Shown here in pieces: positions 32,301 to 39,674 of a stretch of DNA of 64,000 nucleotides. Both the position numbers and the translations under genes were made by a program. A model generated the notes under the pieces. It did no database searches, had not been told where the DNA came from, and saw only the letters and a program-made list of their open reading frames with translations. Where the stretch lies: the NCBI GenBank assembly GCA_018806915.1, contig JAGKQI010000091.1, positions 2,108,001 through 2,172,000 of the forward strand. Reading direction: 5' to 3'. Origin of the DNA: Phytophthora colocasiae. Lineage: Eukaryota > Oomycota > Peronosporomycetes > Peronosporales > Peronosporaceae. Each line of letters begins with the position of its first letter. The stretch's first letter is position 1.

Positions 32301-32641
32301 GGTGATTGTGGAGGTGGTTTGGCTCGAACCCGTTTGATTTTCTTCTCCGGACTGTAAAGCGTCCCCGGGAACACTGGGATTTTCTTCGGGGACGTGTATT
32401 CCTCCGCTGTCGTGAACGTAAACTTGTGTCCATCCGACTTATCTCTCCCAACTGCCATGGGCGATTTCATCGCTGCTCTCGCTCCAGGCACCGCCTGCAT
32501 CGGTTTATTCGAAGGTAGAGAACTTCCAAATCCAGATCCACCATCAAACTCGAACGTCGCATCCAGAGTCAAGTCGTACACTGAGTTTCCAGTGGGTTGT
32601 GGCGGCCGCGGTCTCGGACTCTTGACTGATCTCTTCTCCAT
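20330..32641 (-). CDS. Axonemal dynein heavy chain, inner-arm single-headed type
   Basis: About 4,103 residues from the preferred start MEKRSVKSPRP at 32641; the frame is open to 32716. The motor ring shows four P-loops: AAA1 GPAGTGKTETTKD (about residue 1450 from this start), AAA2 GEAGSGKSTN (about 1730), AAA3 GETGVGKS (about 2075) and AAA4 GVGGSGRQS (about 2420). The AAA1 Walker B is ACFDEFNRID. Coiled coils flank the stalk (about 2660-2950), followed by AAA5/6 and a C-terminal domain ending GHSTNFVVALDVP ... CMLDT. Length and ending fit the DNAH3/DNAH7/DNAH12 group, which drive inner arms of flagella. Oomycetes use flagella in zoospores. The gene is a single exon over 12.3 kb. Its first 1.26 kb are duplicated three times to the right. 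Confidence 0.95.
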   Translation of the reverse strand: MEKRSVKSPRPRPPQPTGNSVYDLTLDATFEFDGGSGFGSSLPSNKPMQAVPGARAAMKSPMAVGRDKSDGHKFTFTTAEEYTSPKKIPVFPGTLYSPEKKIKRVRAKPPPQSPKQTQVTSQVAKTVDTCPAPVWEGDAGRSKRESSPRRFLRDTLARSFGEEDGGDEEKTAVNQRDRQPSVFIGHHDPATGRSSVVVADAAAEAAAESATAFLKSGEDAIAFFARNGSDSEIKFVHLNRAETGLAFRPYDLVVVAQDDVTPNEHFTMSSSGLVHVSVGSPSEFIALAEWMRQSTMFNVLTSLRFFRHYLVNKAFSLWCANVRYKVYCRQRKRLSAKLFLAKESFCTPLLQVKKVMSTELMGVVLLDLRAQKTYESSAFVEYQGTKRAEGSKQFELCIEKLQGIIQRVCSDVKNLTKTSTLHDDFMSDMSLSAMGTSQEKTKSIVAVKAEQQQRKRLFRRAAEEAGMIADFIRLIDCIAVESLVILAIQSCANFLHELNKVPRKTGLFETTIFFGEQSTIFSPTSEQIQHIVVAMTDDIVSTVNSVSRVLYLRPFAAYVSNTVADAPHVGSTITSSVAFGQIRKELVAKIASDYAEATEYVKIFDNVRPIYEYDKVWDLEEYSQRAHTVTTLKADMLQISTWEKELEKMRAGQTIGILHVESRKLKQTLIPMTTAKLDAMKGLVKDLARARCKTQLGEYKQRIQSLLQRPQHLKEFAGHVERVQNLKSKQKALAKNTNVVDELYRLLGTYGVRISSEDMVQLDDLRSVQENYKEETEAVDVFVASRVGEMTQQLDANIQRLDEQVLQLHNQLQGGLFIDASHFEDPSVVKSELESVKQRLTQLDELSKQYTEYQTLFNLTPFKYLNLQATQEYFATVESLWTAVEKWNELYQGAMTSPFVEVNAEELSKDVAVAFKDAYALHKKLSNDVTAMLKDRTAEFKLKMPTVLELGNPAMKDRHWEKIFKALRQPWYPGILFTLENLVAYDVLDMKDLVGEMSAAASGEAQIEASLQKIKHGWDQMEFTVVSHREQNDVFILGSLEDILMLLEDNQVGLQTMMGSRFIMGVKDEVERWSKRLSLLSDTLDEWIACQRSWMYLETIFCAEDIQKQLPVEAQKFALVDRNWRSTMLRTKHDPGVIRSVEGGPELLDQFRMSNRLLEEIQKSLEDYLETKRMAFPRFYFLSNDELLEILSQTRDPRAVQPHLGKCFDAMKSVRFDDTPGAANNVVNAMVSGEGELVIFPNQVIAKGPVENWLTEVEKAMRASLYEDGVKALMNYPIEDAIDRKEWLFGYSAQVIILVDQVFWTRNVTEAIAQVESGSDPQAVGGFLQFSLKQIDGMVQLVRGSLTKLQRILMGAVITIDVHARDVVRSLADSKISSLSDFEWTRQLRYYWEDDVKNFVARQTNTRFIYGYEYLGNSPRLVITPLTDICYMTLTGALHLRLGGAPAGPAGTGKTETTKDLAKALAVQCVVFNCSDGLDYKIMGRFFSGLAQAGAWACFDEFNRIDIEVLSVIAQQVLCIQQAIVADVDEFEFEGNLIRLNTGFGVFITMNPGYAGRTELPDNLKALFRPVAMMVPDYRLIAEIVLFSEGFANALPLSHKMTQLYSLSSEQLSKQDHYDFGMRAVKSVLVAAGQLKRKEPEMHEDLLLIRAMRDSNVPKFLEQDLPLFRGIIADLFPGVVVPFVDYGLLQKAIEQQLDLLHLQQVPSFITKAIQVHETQLVRHGMMLVGEAGSGKSTNCYVLSRALTQLYQDGVVDRDGFYKEVQRLTLNPKSISAGQLYGEFNLLTNEWTDGLVPKLVRQCVQEAAESENRNWVIFDGPVDAVWIENMNTVLDDNKTLCLSNSERIKLPHTLHMMFEVQDLRVASPATVSRCGMVYMEQVHVGMTSLARTWRVTTLEPIIPAYPELCDMLLLLIETHVPVAIAFVRENCREKVPSNNHNLMQSCLNLLASCLVSGEVQNAGGNLAGLARMYFIFAVTWSVGANIDDASRPKFNEFCMNQFRSLIDSNDGGPVTNVYEIVVDDSTGQWASWVDKTPTFTFVPGASYFTMVVPTQDTTRFRYLLEKLMLSDHHVLYSGETGVGKSVIVQSFLDDMAKTDSCIASTMSYSAQTKPRNLNEMFELKLDKKRKNLLGPPVGKRMLFFVDDLNMPALEIYGAQPPNELLRQVIDQGGFYDTSKMFFKNVKDVVFAAACAPPGGGRSEVTPRLIRHFHMVWIPNLSGEVMQRIFSSILGGFLGAELPAMAHMAAPIVSASVQLYQRVELEMLPTPSKSHYTFNLRDLSKVFQGVLMVKKENVPSEDGLLTLWLHEEARVFRDRLVDAEDRAWFNEACSQLLEEKLKVSWPPSRFENILYGDYLTRENRSYRPVNDLGQLNSLLSEYLEEYNITFPSQMHLVFFNDAMHHISRICRVLRQPRGNALLVGVGGSGRQSLTRLAAFMADYKCFSIEITRGYGANEFHEDLKKILMTAGAQNQPVVFLFSDAQIVHESFLEDINNILNTGEVPNLYANDEVEKIVGLVRPIAQQVGKVTREDILQYYVTLVRDNLHVVLAFSPIGAGFRNRCRMFPSLVNCCTIDWFNAWPEDALNSVANRFFATNAEELGIEAHVDTLCRMAVTIHRSVEEATQQFYAQLKRRNYTTPTSYLELIRLYVDMLRTHRQSVRAKEARYRGGLQKLTETEEIVGNLQSSLTELQPVLVKAQKDTSLLLEQVAKDQAEADKQQQLIQADVEAANKIADEVKVIKDDCQKDLDEAMPAYYASIKALSNLKKDDITVLKTFTNPPRLVGVTMNAVCLLFGSKQEWNEAKKLLNDMKFLDKLKEFDKDNIPPKTIRQLQKFISDEEFTPETLSSISTAATSLCMWVRAMYTYDTVAKNIAPKKENLKIAEQRLEEEQKQLDIKQSGLNAVLKKVADLKRTLEEAQQKKIDLEKQSQKTQAQLVRAERLIDSLGLEQGRWKECAENLAKDMINLVGDMILSAGCIAYLGPFTSEYRHELQAKWVSFCKASNLPVDSHFSFQRVLADPVVVREWNIMGLPADTFSIENGLFTTMGRRWPLMIDPQGQANKWIKNMYKASGSLQIIKLSQKDFLRTLENAIRYGSPVMLENVEEDLDPSLEPVLLKQVFKRGGQNLLHLGDSDVPYSDNFRFYITTKLANPHYMPEICIKVTIINFTVTLTGLEDQLLVDVVRSERPDLEQKKNELTVNIAADKKQLKEIEDKILYMLENSKGNILDDEELIDTLAHSKVTSSAIKTRMVEAETTSLEIDQTREGYRCVAVRGSIIYFAIANLALVDPMYQYSLQFYQKLFVMRLENSTKSEVLEERLEILMQDITVSMFVNVCRGLFEKDKIIYAFMIASSILLHRGAISSPEWNFYLVGDKRSSAVQAAQVESCGLIRPSWLSDRVWKTVVGMKDISPAFTDLASSVGQHAALWKSAMVLADLPHAEKLPEPWESKLTNFQKLLVLRVFREEMLVFGTREFVGRELGKFFTESPPFDLGGCYRDSKPETPLIFVLSPGADINDYLLELAKQEGKEGSGLKIISLGQGQGPIAETLMRQAKQTGDWVCLQNCHLAVSWLGRLEQILEQSATEEMHEEFRLWLTSMPSPRFPVPILQNGIKITNEPPKGIKANLGRTFLDMKEADYEGCTKPREFKKLLFALAFYNAVCLERRKFGAVGWNIPYEWMNSDLKTGMQQVRLYLEEQEEVPYLTLNVMVADISYGGRITDRWDKRTNSSIMRNLFCKGVMDDSYGFTTSGLYYAPAEGSLASVREYVSSLPTADAPDIFGLHANADITFQQKETGQLLGTILKMLGGGGDSGGGAAQSNDSIVMEMVVAIQERMPDAFMENKAHPSTFAEAAGGSRNSLGVFLSQEMIRFNVLIGVMKTTLEMLKRAIKGLVVMSGPLEKMYNGFLIQQIPSEWENAGYPCLKPLASWIEDFFMRINLTNDWLVNGPPLAFWLSGFFFPQGFMTAVKQSFSRDKKIAIDALVVSCEIMANDKEQYKNPPPFGVYIFGLFMEGARYDRKTRMMAESIPNELFDRMPVIWLKPMRREEYKPTDVYECPLYKTSIRAGTLSTTGHSTNFVVALDVPTDKSPDHWIRRGCAMLCMLDT

Positions 32642-32764
32642 CGTGACAAGTCGCGTCCAGTAATGAAACCAAGTCGAAAATGTTGTGCTGCTCAAATAAA
32701 AGATAATAACTGACAAATAAAAAAAAAATAACCTACTAAAGAAAGCAAAGAAAGCACTTTGTTT

Positions 32765-33264
32765 TTACTCCCCATGAGAAGCAACGAGACGTCTGCGTTC
32801 ATCCATTTTGTCTCGGTTGAGTCTGGCCACAAAAGAGTCCCTCTTCCATCTACTGATGACTCTCCTCTCTTTAGCTCGTTGAATAAAGCGTTCTTGGGCT
32901 TGTAATTCAGCTTTTGCCCCCCAATCAGTCAATGCCGCTTCCGAAAAGTACGAGTCCCACTTAGCTCGTGCCACAACCTGGAACTGGCGAGCCATATTCG
33001 CCACCGAATCTTCACGTTCGTCATCCTGATTAAACTCGATAGCATTCGCAAACATCAACAGCAGGTCGGCGCGGTACTCTGCAGGGTCGTGGTAGTCGCC
33101 AGCGTTCAGTTTGGCGCCCATCGTGCCCAGGTCCATCGGGCTCGAAATCACATCGAAGTACGTGGGGACGTTGAGCGCTACAGGGTCCACAGGCTCGAGG
33201 AAAGGCGGCGTGACAGATCGGCGTGCCGCGCACACCTGGCGTGTAAGTCTGAGGACATCGGCAT
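32765..33264 (-). pseudogene. Bromodomain protein, unit 1 copy, N-terminus frameshifted
   Basis: The open part (to 33235) carries the bromodomain core: PFLEPVDP, YFDVISSPMDLGTM, the Asn-containing AIEFNQD and helix C, followed by a basic C-terminal tail (RFIQRAKERRVISRW). Compared with the intact copy at 58268-58774, about 13 plus 3 bases are missing near 33205-33240, which puts the ATG at 33264 out of frame. A shorter protein from 33235 would lack the first helix. It lies 123 bases upstream of the dynein start on the same strand. Confidence 0.8.
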
Positions 33265-33662
33265 GCTTATTAGAGAACTGTAATACAGTGTATTGTCGGG
33301 ACCAGTTTTTAATACATAAGTATAGGAGCAGATCACATTCGTTAGCGGGGAACTGCGGTAGTACTTTAAAGTACTTAAGTAGAAGTATGTGTTTACCGGT
33401 AAAAACTAAATATTTTTTTTGACGCGTCGTCGTTTTGTGTCGATGGCCCGTCTATGTAAACTACCCTTCTAGACTAAATCACAACATGACCAAGACCAAA
33501 CGGGACTAAAATCCCTGTCCCGGCTGTGTAAAACCTGTCCGCCAATCAGAGACGATTGCCAATGGTCCATTGGTTGGAAATCTCTGTGACACGCCTTCGT
33601 TGGCAACGACGTTGCCGCCCAGAAATTCTCCCTCAGTCCAGAATCTGCCGCCTCGAGGAAAG
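33265..33662. promoter_or_regulatory. Bromodomain/CRN divergent promoter region, unit 1
   Basis: Visible are a perfect 16-bp palindrome AGTACTTTAAAGTACT (33360-33375), a 12-bp palindrome TTTACCGGTAAA (33392-33403), and a CCAAT cluster at 33541-33575 with two direct (GCCAATCAG, GCCAATGG) and two inverted (CCATTGG, ATTGGTTGG) boxes. The cluster lies 90-120 bases before the CRN start. The same set occurs before the unit 2 and unit 3 CRN genes. CCAAT boxes suggest NF-Y binding (inference). Confidence 0.55.
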
Positions 33663-35858
33663 ATGGTGAAGCTTTTCTGTGCGATCGTTGGGGAGGCTGG
33701 AAGCGCGTTCCCCGTAGTCATCGGTGAGAGTGAGTTTGTGGGGGACCTGAAGGTGAAGATCAAGAATGCGAAGAAGAACCTCTTGGAGGATATCGACGCA
33801 GACAACTTGCAGCTCTTCTTGGCGAAGAAGGACGGCGCGTGGCTGGATGGACCTAGCGCGACAGCTGTGGTCTCCGATGACCTTCAAGATTTCAAACCGA
33901 TGGACCCCACCCTGAAAGTCGAGAATAAGGACTACTTCGGATCGAATTTTCACCCAGGTGAGGGCCACGTTCACGTGCTGGTGATCATTCCCCCGGAAGA
34001 TCCACCCAGGAAGAAGCAGAGAGTCGGTGATGTCGAATTGATACACCCTAGAATTAACGAGCAAGCTGAACTGGATGCAATCTGCAAACTTGGGGAAGGA
34101 TTGACTCGCGGCGATCTGGTCAAGGGGAAGTTATTAAAAATTCCACACAAAATTCTGCGTGTAAATCTGTCCGGAGGCTTGTACGTCCGTCAGGAGTATT
34201 GGGACGTCCACGCGATTATGAATGGAGCCTTAAAACCAGGAGTCAAAGTTCTGGTGATCGGCAGCCCTGGCATTGGCAAGTCCGTGTTTGGAGTGTTTTT
34301 GCTGCTGCTGTTCATGTCGGAGCGCAAAAATGTGGCATACCGACCTCTCGATACGGTCGACAAAAAGTTTTTCTTCACTTGGGACGCAGCCGAGAAGCGG
34401 TACAATGGAACTTTGTATCCGGTTTCTACAAATTTATATCATGGGTTGTTTGATGGGCAGGAACATCGTGACTGGGGAGATACTACAATGTTTGCCCATT
34501 CCTATCTGTTCGCGAGTCCACGCACAGACAACTACAATGAGTTTGTGAAAGAAAAATGTGCTACGATCTACATGAATCCATGGACCACGGAGGAGTGTAA
34601 AAAGTATGTGGACAAAGTGGGCACCGTCTGGCCTAGCATACAACCAGGATTAGACACGCATAATGCGTGGTTTATGAGATACAACCTCGTCGGGGGCAAG
34701 CCACGATTGTTGTTTTCGAATTTTCTGGATCTGGAACGTTTGGTGAAAAAGGTTGAAATCGCCATTCCTGCAAAGTTTGAAGAACTGAAGACTATGTTCC
34801 GGAGTATCGAGACAGACAGTGATAACGATAAGAGAAAACACCTTTTATTTGCGCTGTTTCGTGATGAGAAGACACCCGGAGGATATGCTATCGACTTTGC
34901 GTCTGGAACCATCAAGTGTAAGGTCAGTGCTCGATTTAATTCTGCGTCGATGGATGAGATCAATCGATACTGTATGACCTCAAACCCATTGGCGCAAGCA
35001 TGGAGAGGACATATCTGCGAGAGATTTCTTCTTGAAAACGCTGGCACCCGCAAAATGTTGGTGCGAGCACTCGAAAGGGAAGGAACAGAAGAGGGCTCTA
35101 TTGAATCACTGGGCCCGTTCGAAACAAGCTCTGAGGTGATTCAAGGGGCGTCGGAGATTGTTGCTAAAGAATGTGTGTATCGGCCCGTTTCGAAGACCTT
35201 TCCCTCAATCGATGGTGTTCTCGTTGTACCAAGGAAGAAGTTTGTTATTTACCTCCAGACGACTGTGAGTTTAAGACACTCCATCCAGCACGATGCTCTC
35301 AAAAAGGTCATCAACACTTTGGTAACGAAGCGAGGGTTTGGAGACTATATGCACATATTTCTCTTCCTGGTCGAGGCTGACACTTACGACCAGTTCAAAT
35401 TTCAGAAGTTTAGAAATATGGACAACGAGGAACGCAAGAAAGACAATGACTTCGACGTGGTGGTGACGCAGTATGTTGGCAAGATCGAGAAGATGAAGAT
35501 AAATGGTAATGAGGCTCAAGGAAAGGACAGTGATCAGGATGGCGAGGCTCAAGAAGAGGACAACGACGAAACTGGTTCAGCGGCTCCTTCTCTGTCTTCA
35601 CAAAATCGTCGGAAGTGTACCGGTACGAGTAGTAAGATAGGAGAGGAGAAATCTGGTGATTCCTCTTCTGAAGCCGACACCAAGCAACGTCCACGCCTAC
35701 GTCCACCTACTAAAAATGCAAAAGCCCCAGCCAAGACAGCACGCAACCGTGCTCCTGCCTCCACCAAGCAACGCAAAGGCTCTAAAAAAACGAAGGCTTC
35801 CTCCGCCAAGCGTGGTTCGTCTAGCTCGAGGGCCAAGAAAGATAAGCCTAGCAAGTAA
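33663..35858 (+). CDS. Crinkler effector, LFLAK-HVLV N-terminus, P-loop NTPase and REase-like C-terminus (unit 1)
   Basis: 731 residues from the canonical start MVKLFCAIVG; the frame is open from 33570. The ubiquitin-like header holds LFLAK (residues 51-55) and the N-terminal region ends with HVLVIIP (104-110), the classical CRN boundary. A P-loop NTPase follows with GSPGIGKS (200-207). A segment with SIDG and LQTT (about 514-530) resembles the restriction-nuclease-like part of NTPase-type CRNs. The last 90 residues are rich in Lys, Ala and Ser, like a histone H1 tail, and could act as a nuclear signal. CRNs are delivered into host cells and act in the nucleus, many causing cell death. No classical signal peptide is evident, as in many CRNs. 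The frame is intact. Confidence 0.9.
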   Translation: MVKLFCAIVGEAGSAFPVVIGESEFVGDLKVKIKNAKKNLLEDIDADNLQLFLAKKDGAWLDGPSATAVVSDDLQDFKPMDPTLKVENKDYFGSNFHPGEGHVHVLVIIPPEDPPRKKQRVGDVELIHPRINEQAELDAICKLGEGLTRGDLVKGKLLKIPHKILRVNLSGGLYVRQEYWDVHAIMNGALKPGVKVLVIGSPGIGKSVFGVFLLLLFMSERKNVAYRPLDTVDKKFFFTWDAAEKRYNGTLYPVSTNLYHGLFDGQEHRDWGDTTMFAHSYLFASPRTDNYNEFVKEKCATIYMNPWTTEECKKYVDKVGTVWPSIQPGLDTHNAWFMRYNLVGGKPRLLFSNFLDLERLVKKVEIAIPAKFEELKTMFRSIETDSDNDKRKHLLFALFRDEKTPGGYAIDFASGTIKCKVSARFNSASMDEINRYCMTSNPLAQAWRGHICERFLLENAGTRKMLVRALEREGTEEGSIESLGPFETSSEVIQGASEIVAKECVYRPVSKTFPSIDGVLVVPRKKFVIYLQTTVSLRHSIQHDALKKVINTLVTKRGFGDYMHIFLFLVEADTYDQFKFQKFRNMDNEERKKDNDFDVVVTQYVGKIEKMKINGNEAQGKDSDQDGEAQEEDNDETGSAAPSLSSQNRRKCTGTSSKIGEEKSGDSSSEADTKQRPRLRPPTKNAKAPAKTARNRAPASTKQRKGSKKTKASSAKRGSSSSRAKKDKPSK

Positions 35859-36488
35859 TCAATTACGGACTTGTCAGCAATCACGTTCAGGCAAAGAATG
35901 ACGGAGAATGAGGAGAAGATCGCCGTTTTGAAGCTCTTGATAAAGGCTCGACCCTCCGTGGTAATACCGGTACCCAATGTTTTCTGCACCAGCGAGCTAC
36001 AGGCAGGAGTCCTCCGGGACCTCTGCCCCCTGTCCCCGCGTGGCGTGAGTTAGCTGATAAGCATCAACCGCCCTACCCATTTTCCAGGTACATAAACTCA
36101 TCCCGGACGCTCGTCCAGAAGACCCGCGTTTCCCCAGTGCCCCAGCTTCGACGACTTCGTCGAGGAGAGTCGACTTCGATAGGAAGGGAAGAAGATTTCA
36201 AAGTTCATCAAGGAGCAAGCACTATGTTCAACATTGCGACCCAGGTATGGTGAGCCTGGATATGTCACGTTAGCACCAAGCACAGAGGATTTGGCGGCCC
36301 TCATGTGTCAAGTTTCGCCATGTTTCAGCTTCTGGGCTCCGTAGCCCTCGCATCGTCGGATCAACCGACAATTGAGTATTTCTTGGGCTTTAAGCCCCCA
36401 GTGATTTCAGGAGTGTATAGTTAGGAATTCTAGCACAAATACATGACCTCTTCCCCACCCAAAAATACAGGCAGGAGTCGTAATACGT
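35859..36488. other. CRN to CRN-like spacer, unit 1
   Basis: No gene recognised. It contains a 14-bp direct repeat TACAGGCAGGAGTC at 35998-36011 and 36466-36479, the endpoints of the deletion seen in unit 3. Confidence 0.5.
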
Positions 36489-38167
36489 TTGCCTTTTATT
36501 TTGACTGTGTTGTGTTGTTTACAGAAACAACACCTTAGTAGAGTGAGACGTATTCCTACAAACTGCTTTGTAGGCTTTATTGATAAACCCAAACTGCGAG
36601 GCCTTAAGGGTCAAGCATTAGCATTCGGTCAAATGGCCACTCGCAAAGCACATTGGTTTGTACGCGTGCAAAACTTGCCGATGATACACAATCTCAGCCA
36701 CAAAGAAGAAAACCACGTGAAATAACAGACCAAAGGCGCGATCGGTGCAAACGATAAAACCAAGAAACAGTCTGCAAGAGGGTTTGTCGGGTCAAACTGA
36801 TCACTCTGCGCGATATCTCGAAGTCCAAGCCCCGGTGAATTGCATTCTCGTCGAGTATGTTTTGGGGCCAAAAGTGCATAACGACACGAGAGAACAAGTG
36901 GGACCACACGCAACAGCTCCATTGCCAACCCGTTTACACGATCACGTCGAAACAGTCGTCTTTACGAATCCTAATGAGAGCTGGATGAGATCCGTGCGGA
37001 AAGACTTCTGCACTCTCTTCACGCCTCTCTGGACGTTGTCGGTGCTCAAAGAGGCTGCAAAACTGCTTGCACACCATAAAACAGGCAGTGACGTATCGAA
37101 CAGCACTGGCGAAGTTATCGAAGAGAGGTTTGATACTTTCGGTGGTGTGGCACGATCGTGTTTTTTACACGAGGAAACACCTGCCGGAATAACTTGGCAA
37201 ATGCAATCGATTTAATCTCGAATCCAAGAACACTTGTGGCTCTTATCAAGGAACAACAGACTAGTGATTGTCATCATGTTCTCCATTGGGTGCCACTCCC
37301 AGAGATGAAAGGCAAAGTGGTCATAACTCTGCTCGCATATACGTTCGTCAAGGAGGAGCTTGCGGAACGTTTGATGAAAATGTCAAGGAAGACAGATCAA
37401 TTACGCAAGTCTCTTGCAGGATTTCCAAATGTTGCAGCGTTTGATAGATGGCTTTTCGAGATTGTTGTGCATGAAACTCTAGGAGCACACTACAACTGCG
37501 GCCTCCACCAAGTAAAGAGACAATCCCTGGAAGTCGCAAGCGCAATCAAGCACCGACTGCGAGCAAGGACATGAAGCTTGAGCGGCTAGAGATTGAAGAG
37601 GGCGAAATAGACGAATTCAAACTCGAGGATTTATCCCCAGAGATGGCGACGCTGGGCCCGTACCATTAGACGATGACTCGATTAACGGATTTCATATCCG
37701 GAAAATGCCGAAGATCGAGCCTTTGGGAAGAAGCCCATCGAGTGGAACGCCAAGCACCGGTTGACCATGGTCCAGACGACGATTTCACAGACGCATCCCG
37801 TTAATGCGTCGGGGATGCTCAAGGTCCTGGACAAACTTGGGTTGATGGAAGAAATGAAAGCGCATCCGGAGCGAGTAGCTTTGATTTTGTTGTGCCAGAA
37901 CCAGAAATCGCTGCCAAGTTTGAGCGACAGAACATCCCTCCAGAACGCCATAAACTCTCTGCCCGGGGACTCTGCCGTACTACAGCAGCTAAATTGAAGA
38001 AGCGCAACATTGCCTCAGTCGATCAACTGCGGGAAGAAATCGTTAAAGGCCTCAAGGTTGTCTCGGAAGCTGTCAAGGAGAGGCTCAACAACCTACGAGG
38101 CGAATCCAACAGCCTCGCGATGGCGAAAATCCCGCAGTTCGTTTGCTGTCTTCATGGGGAAGTTTGA
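36489..38167 (+). pseudogene. Degraded second CRN-like gene (NTPase/REase part), unit 1
   Basis: Fragments in different plus frames resemble the C-terminal module of NTPase-type CRNs. They include VVFTNPNESWM, TLFTPLWTLSVLKEA and ERFDTFGGVARSCFL (36745-37215), RWLFEIVVHETLG (37158-37574), VQTTISQTHPVNASGML (about 37770-37820) and FVVPEPEIAAKFERQNI in a shifted frame (about 37885-37935). No LFLAK header is seen. At least three frame changes and several stops make it non-functional. It lies in the same orientation as the intact CRN. Confidence 0.65.
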
Positions 38168-38273
38168 GGTGATGAAGATGCGTAGGTGTCCCGGAATTTG
38201 TTAGCTTGTCTTTGGAATTCCTCAAGTAGTAGCACTGCACTATGAATATTCCTTCAACAACTTCTTGACGGAA

Positions 38274-39554
38274 TCACGTCATTTTCTCATGCGAATAGAT
38301 ATCTAAAGTAGAAGTTTTCGTGAGATTCTTCACGTCCGAGCACACCGTTGGATTATACCCTGCAGCTTCTCGATACACAATTCAAACTGCTTGGAACCCT
38401 CAGCACGTTTCGTCCCCTGATACTCCACAAAGGCCGAGCTCTCGTACGTCTTCTGAGCCCGTAAATCCAACAAAACGACACCGCATGAGCTCCGTGCTCA
38501 TCACTTTCTTCACCTGCAACAACGGGGTGCAGAAACTCTCTTTGGCCAGGAACAACTTCGCACTCAGTCGTTTACGCTGGCGACAGTAAAGCTTGTACCA
38601 CACATTGGCACACCACAGGGAAAAGGCCTTGTTAACCAAGTAGTGCCTGAAGAATCGCAGCGATGTAAGCACATTGAACATCGTCGACTGACGCATCCAC
38701 TCTGCCAACGCGATGAACTCCGACGGGCTGCCAACAGAAACGTGCACAAGTCCACTGGACGACATGGTGAAGTGTTCGTTCGGAGTCACGTCATCCTGCG
38801 CGACTACCACGAGATCATACGGTCGGAATGCCAATCCGGTCTCAGCTCGATTCAAATGTACAAACTTAATCTCACTGTCCGATCCGTTGCGAGCGAAAAA
38901 TGCGATGGCGTCTTCTCCTGACTTTAAGAACGCTGTCGCAGACTCCGCAGCAGCTTCAGCCGCAGCATCAACACTGGATCTTCCCGTTGCTGGATCGTGA
39001 TGACCGATAAAGACGGACGGCTGTCGGTCACGTTGATTTACGGCCGTTTTCTCTTCGTCACCTCCATCTTCTTCACCAAAAGATCGAGCAAGTGTATCTC
39101 GAAGAAATCGTCGAGGAGATGATTCTCGCTTCGATCTTCCAGCATCACTTTCCCACACCGGAGTAGGAGAAGTATCTACTTTCGCCACTTGAGACGTAAC
39201 TTGTGTTTGTTTCGGTGATTGTGGAGGTGGTTTGGCTCGAACCCGTTTGATTTTCTTCTCCGGACTGTAAAGCGTCCCCGGGAACACTGGGATTTTCTTC
39301 GGGGACGTGTATTCCTCCGCTGTCGTGAACGTAAACTTGTGTCCATCCGACTTATCCCTCTCAACTGTCATGGGTGATTTCATTGCTGCTCTCGCTCCAG
39401 GAACCGCCTGCATCGGTTTATTCGAAGGTAGAGAACTTCCAAATCCAGATCCACCATCAAACTCGAACGTCGCATCCAGAGTCAAGTCGTACACTGAGTT
39501 TCCAGTGGGTTGTGGCGGCCGCGGTCTCGGACTCTTGACTGATCTCTTCTCCAT
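38274..39554 (-). pseudogene. Truncated dynein heavy chain fragment, unit 2
   Basis: It corresponds to the first 420 or so codons of the dynein gene from MEKRSVKSP. One extra base near 38482 shifts the frame so that translation ends at 38400, before the shared truncation point. There is also a small in-frame deletion around 38970 (ADATTTL region). It has only tail sequence, no motor domain. Confidence 0.85.
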
Positions 39555-39674
39555 CGTGACAAGTCGCGTCCAGTAATGAAACCAAGTCGAAAATGTTGTG
39601 CTGCTCAAATAAAAGATAATAACTGACAAATAAAAAAAATAACCTACTAAAGAAAGCAAAGAAAGCACTTTGTT

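Larger units (their letters stand above)
31379..38303. repeat. Tandem unit 1 of the dynein-bromodomain-CRN array
   Basis: The unit starts inside the intact dynein gene at TAAAGTAGAAG, the sequence that follows the breakpoint in units 2-4, and ends where that sequence recurs at 38304 (6,925 bases). It contains the dynein 5' end, a bromodomain gene copy, an open CRN gene and a degraded CRN-like gene. Confidence 0.9.

Noticed and set aside
33570..33662. Upstream ATG giving a 31-residue N-terminal extension to the CRN genes
   Set aside because: The conserved CRN start is MVKLFCAIVG and the extension overlaps the promoter CCAAT cluster.
35549..35989. Minus-strand ORFs opposite the CRN C-terminus (also at 42308-42889 and 49376-49690)
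   Set aside because: They are complements of the Lys/Ala/Ser-rich tail and only look membrane-like because of codon composition.
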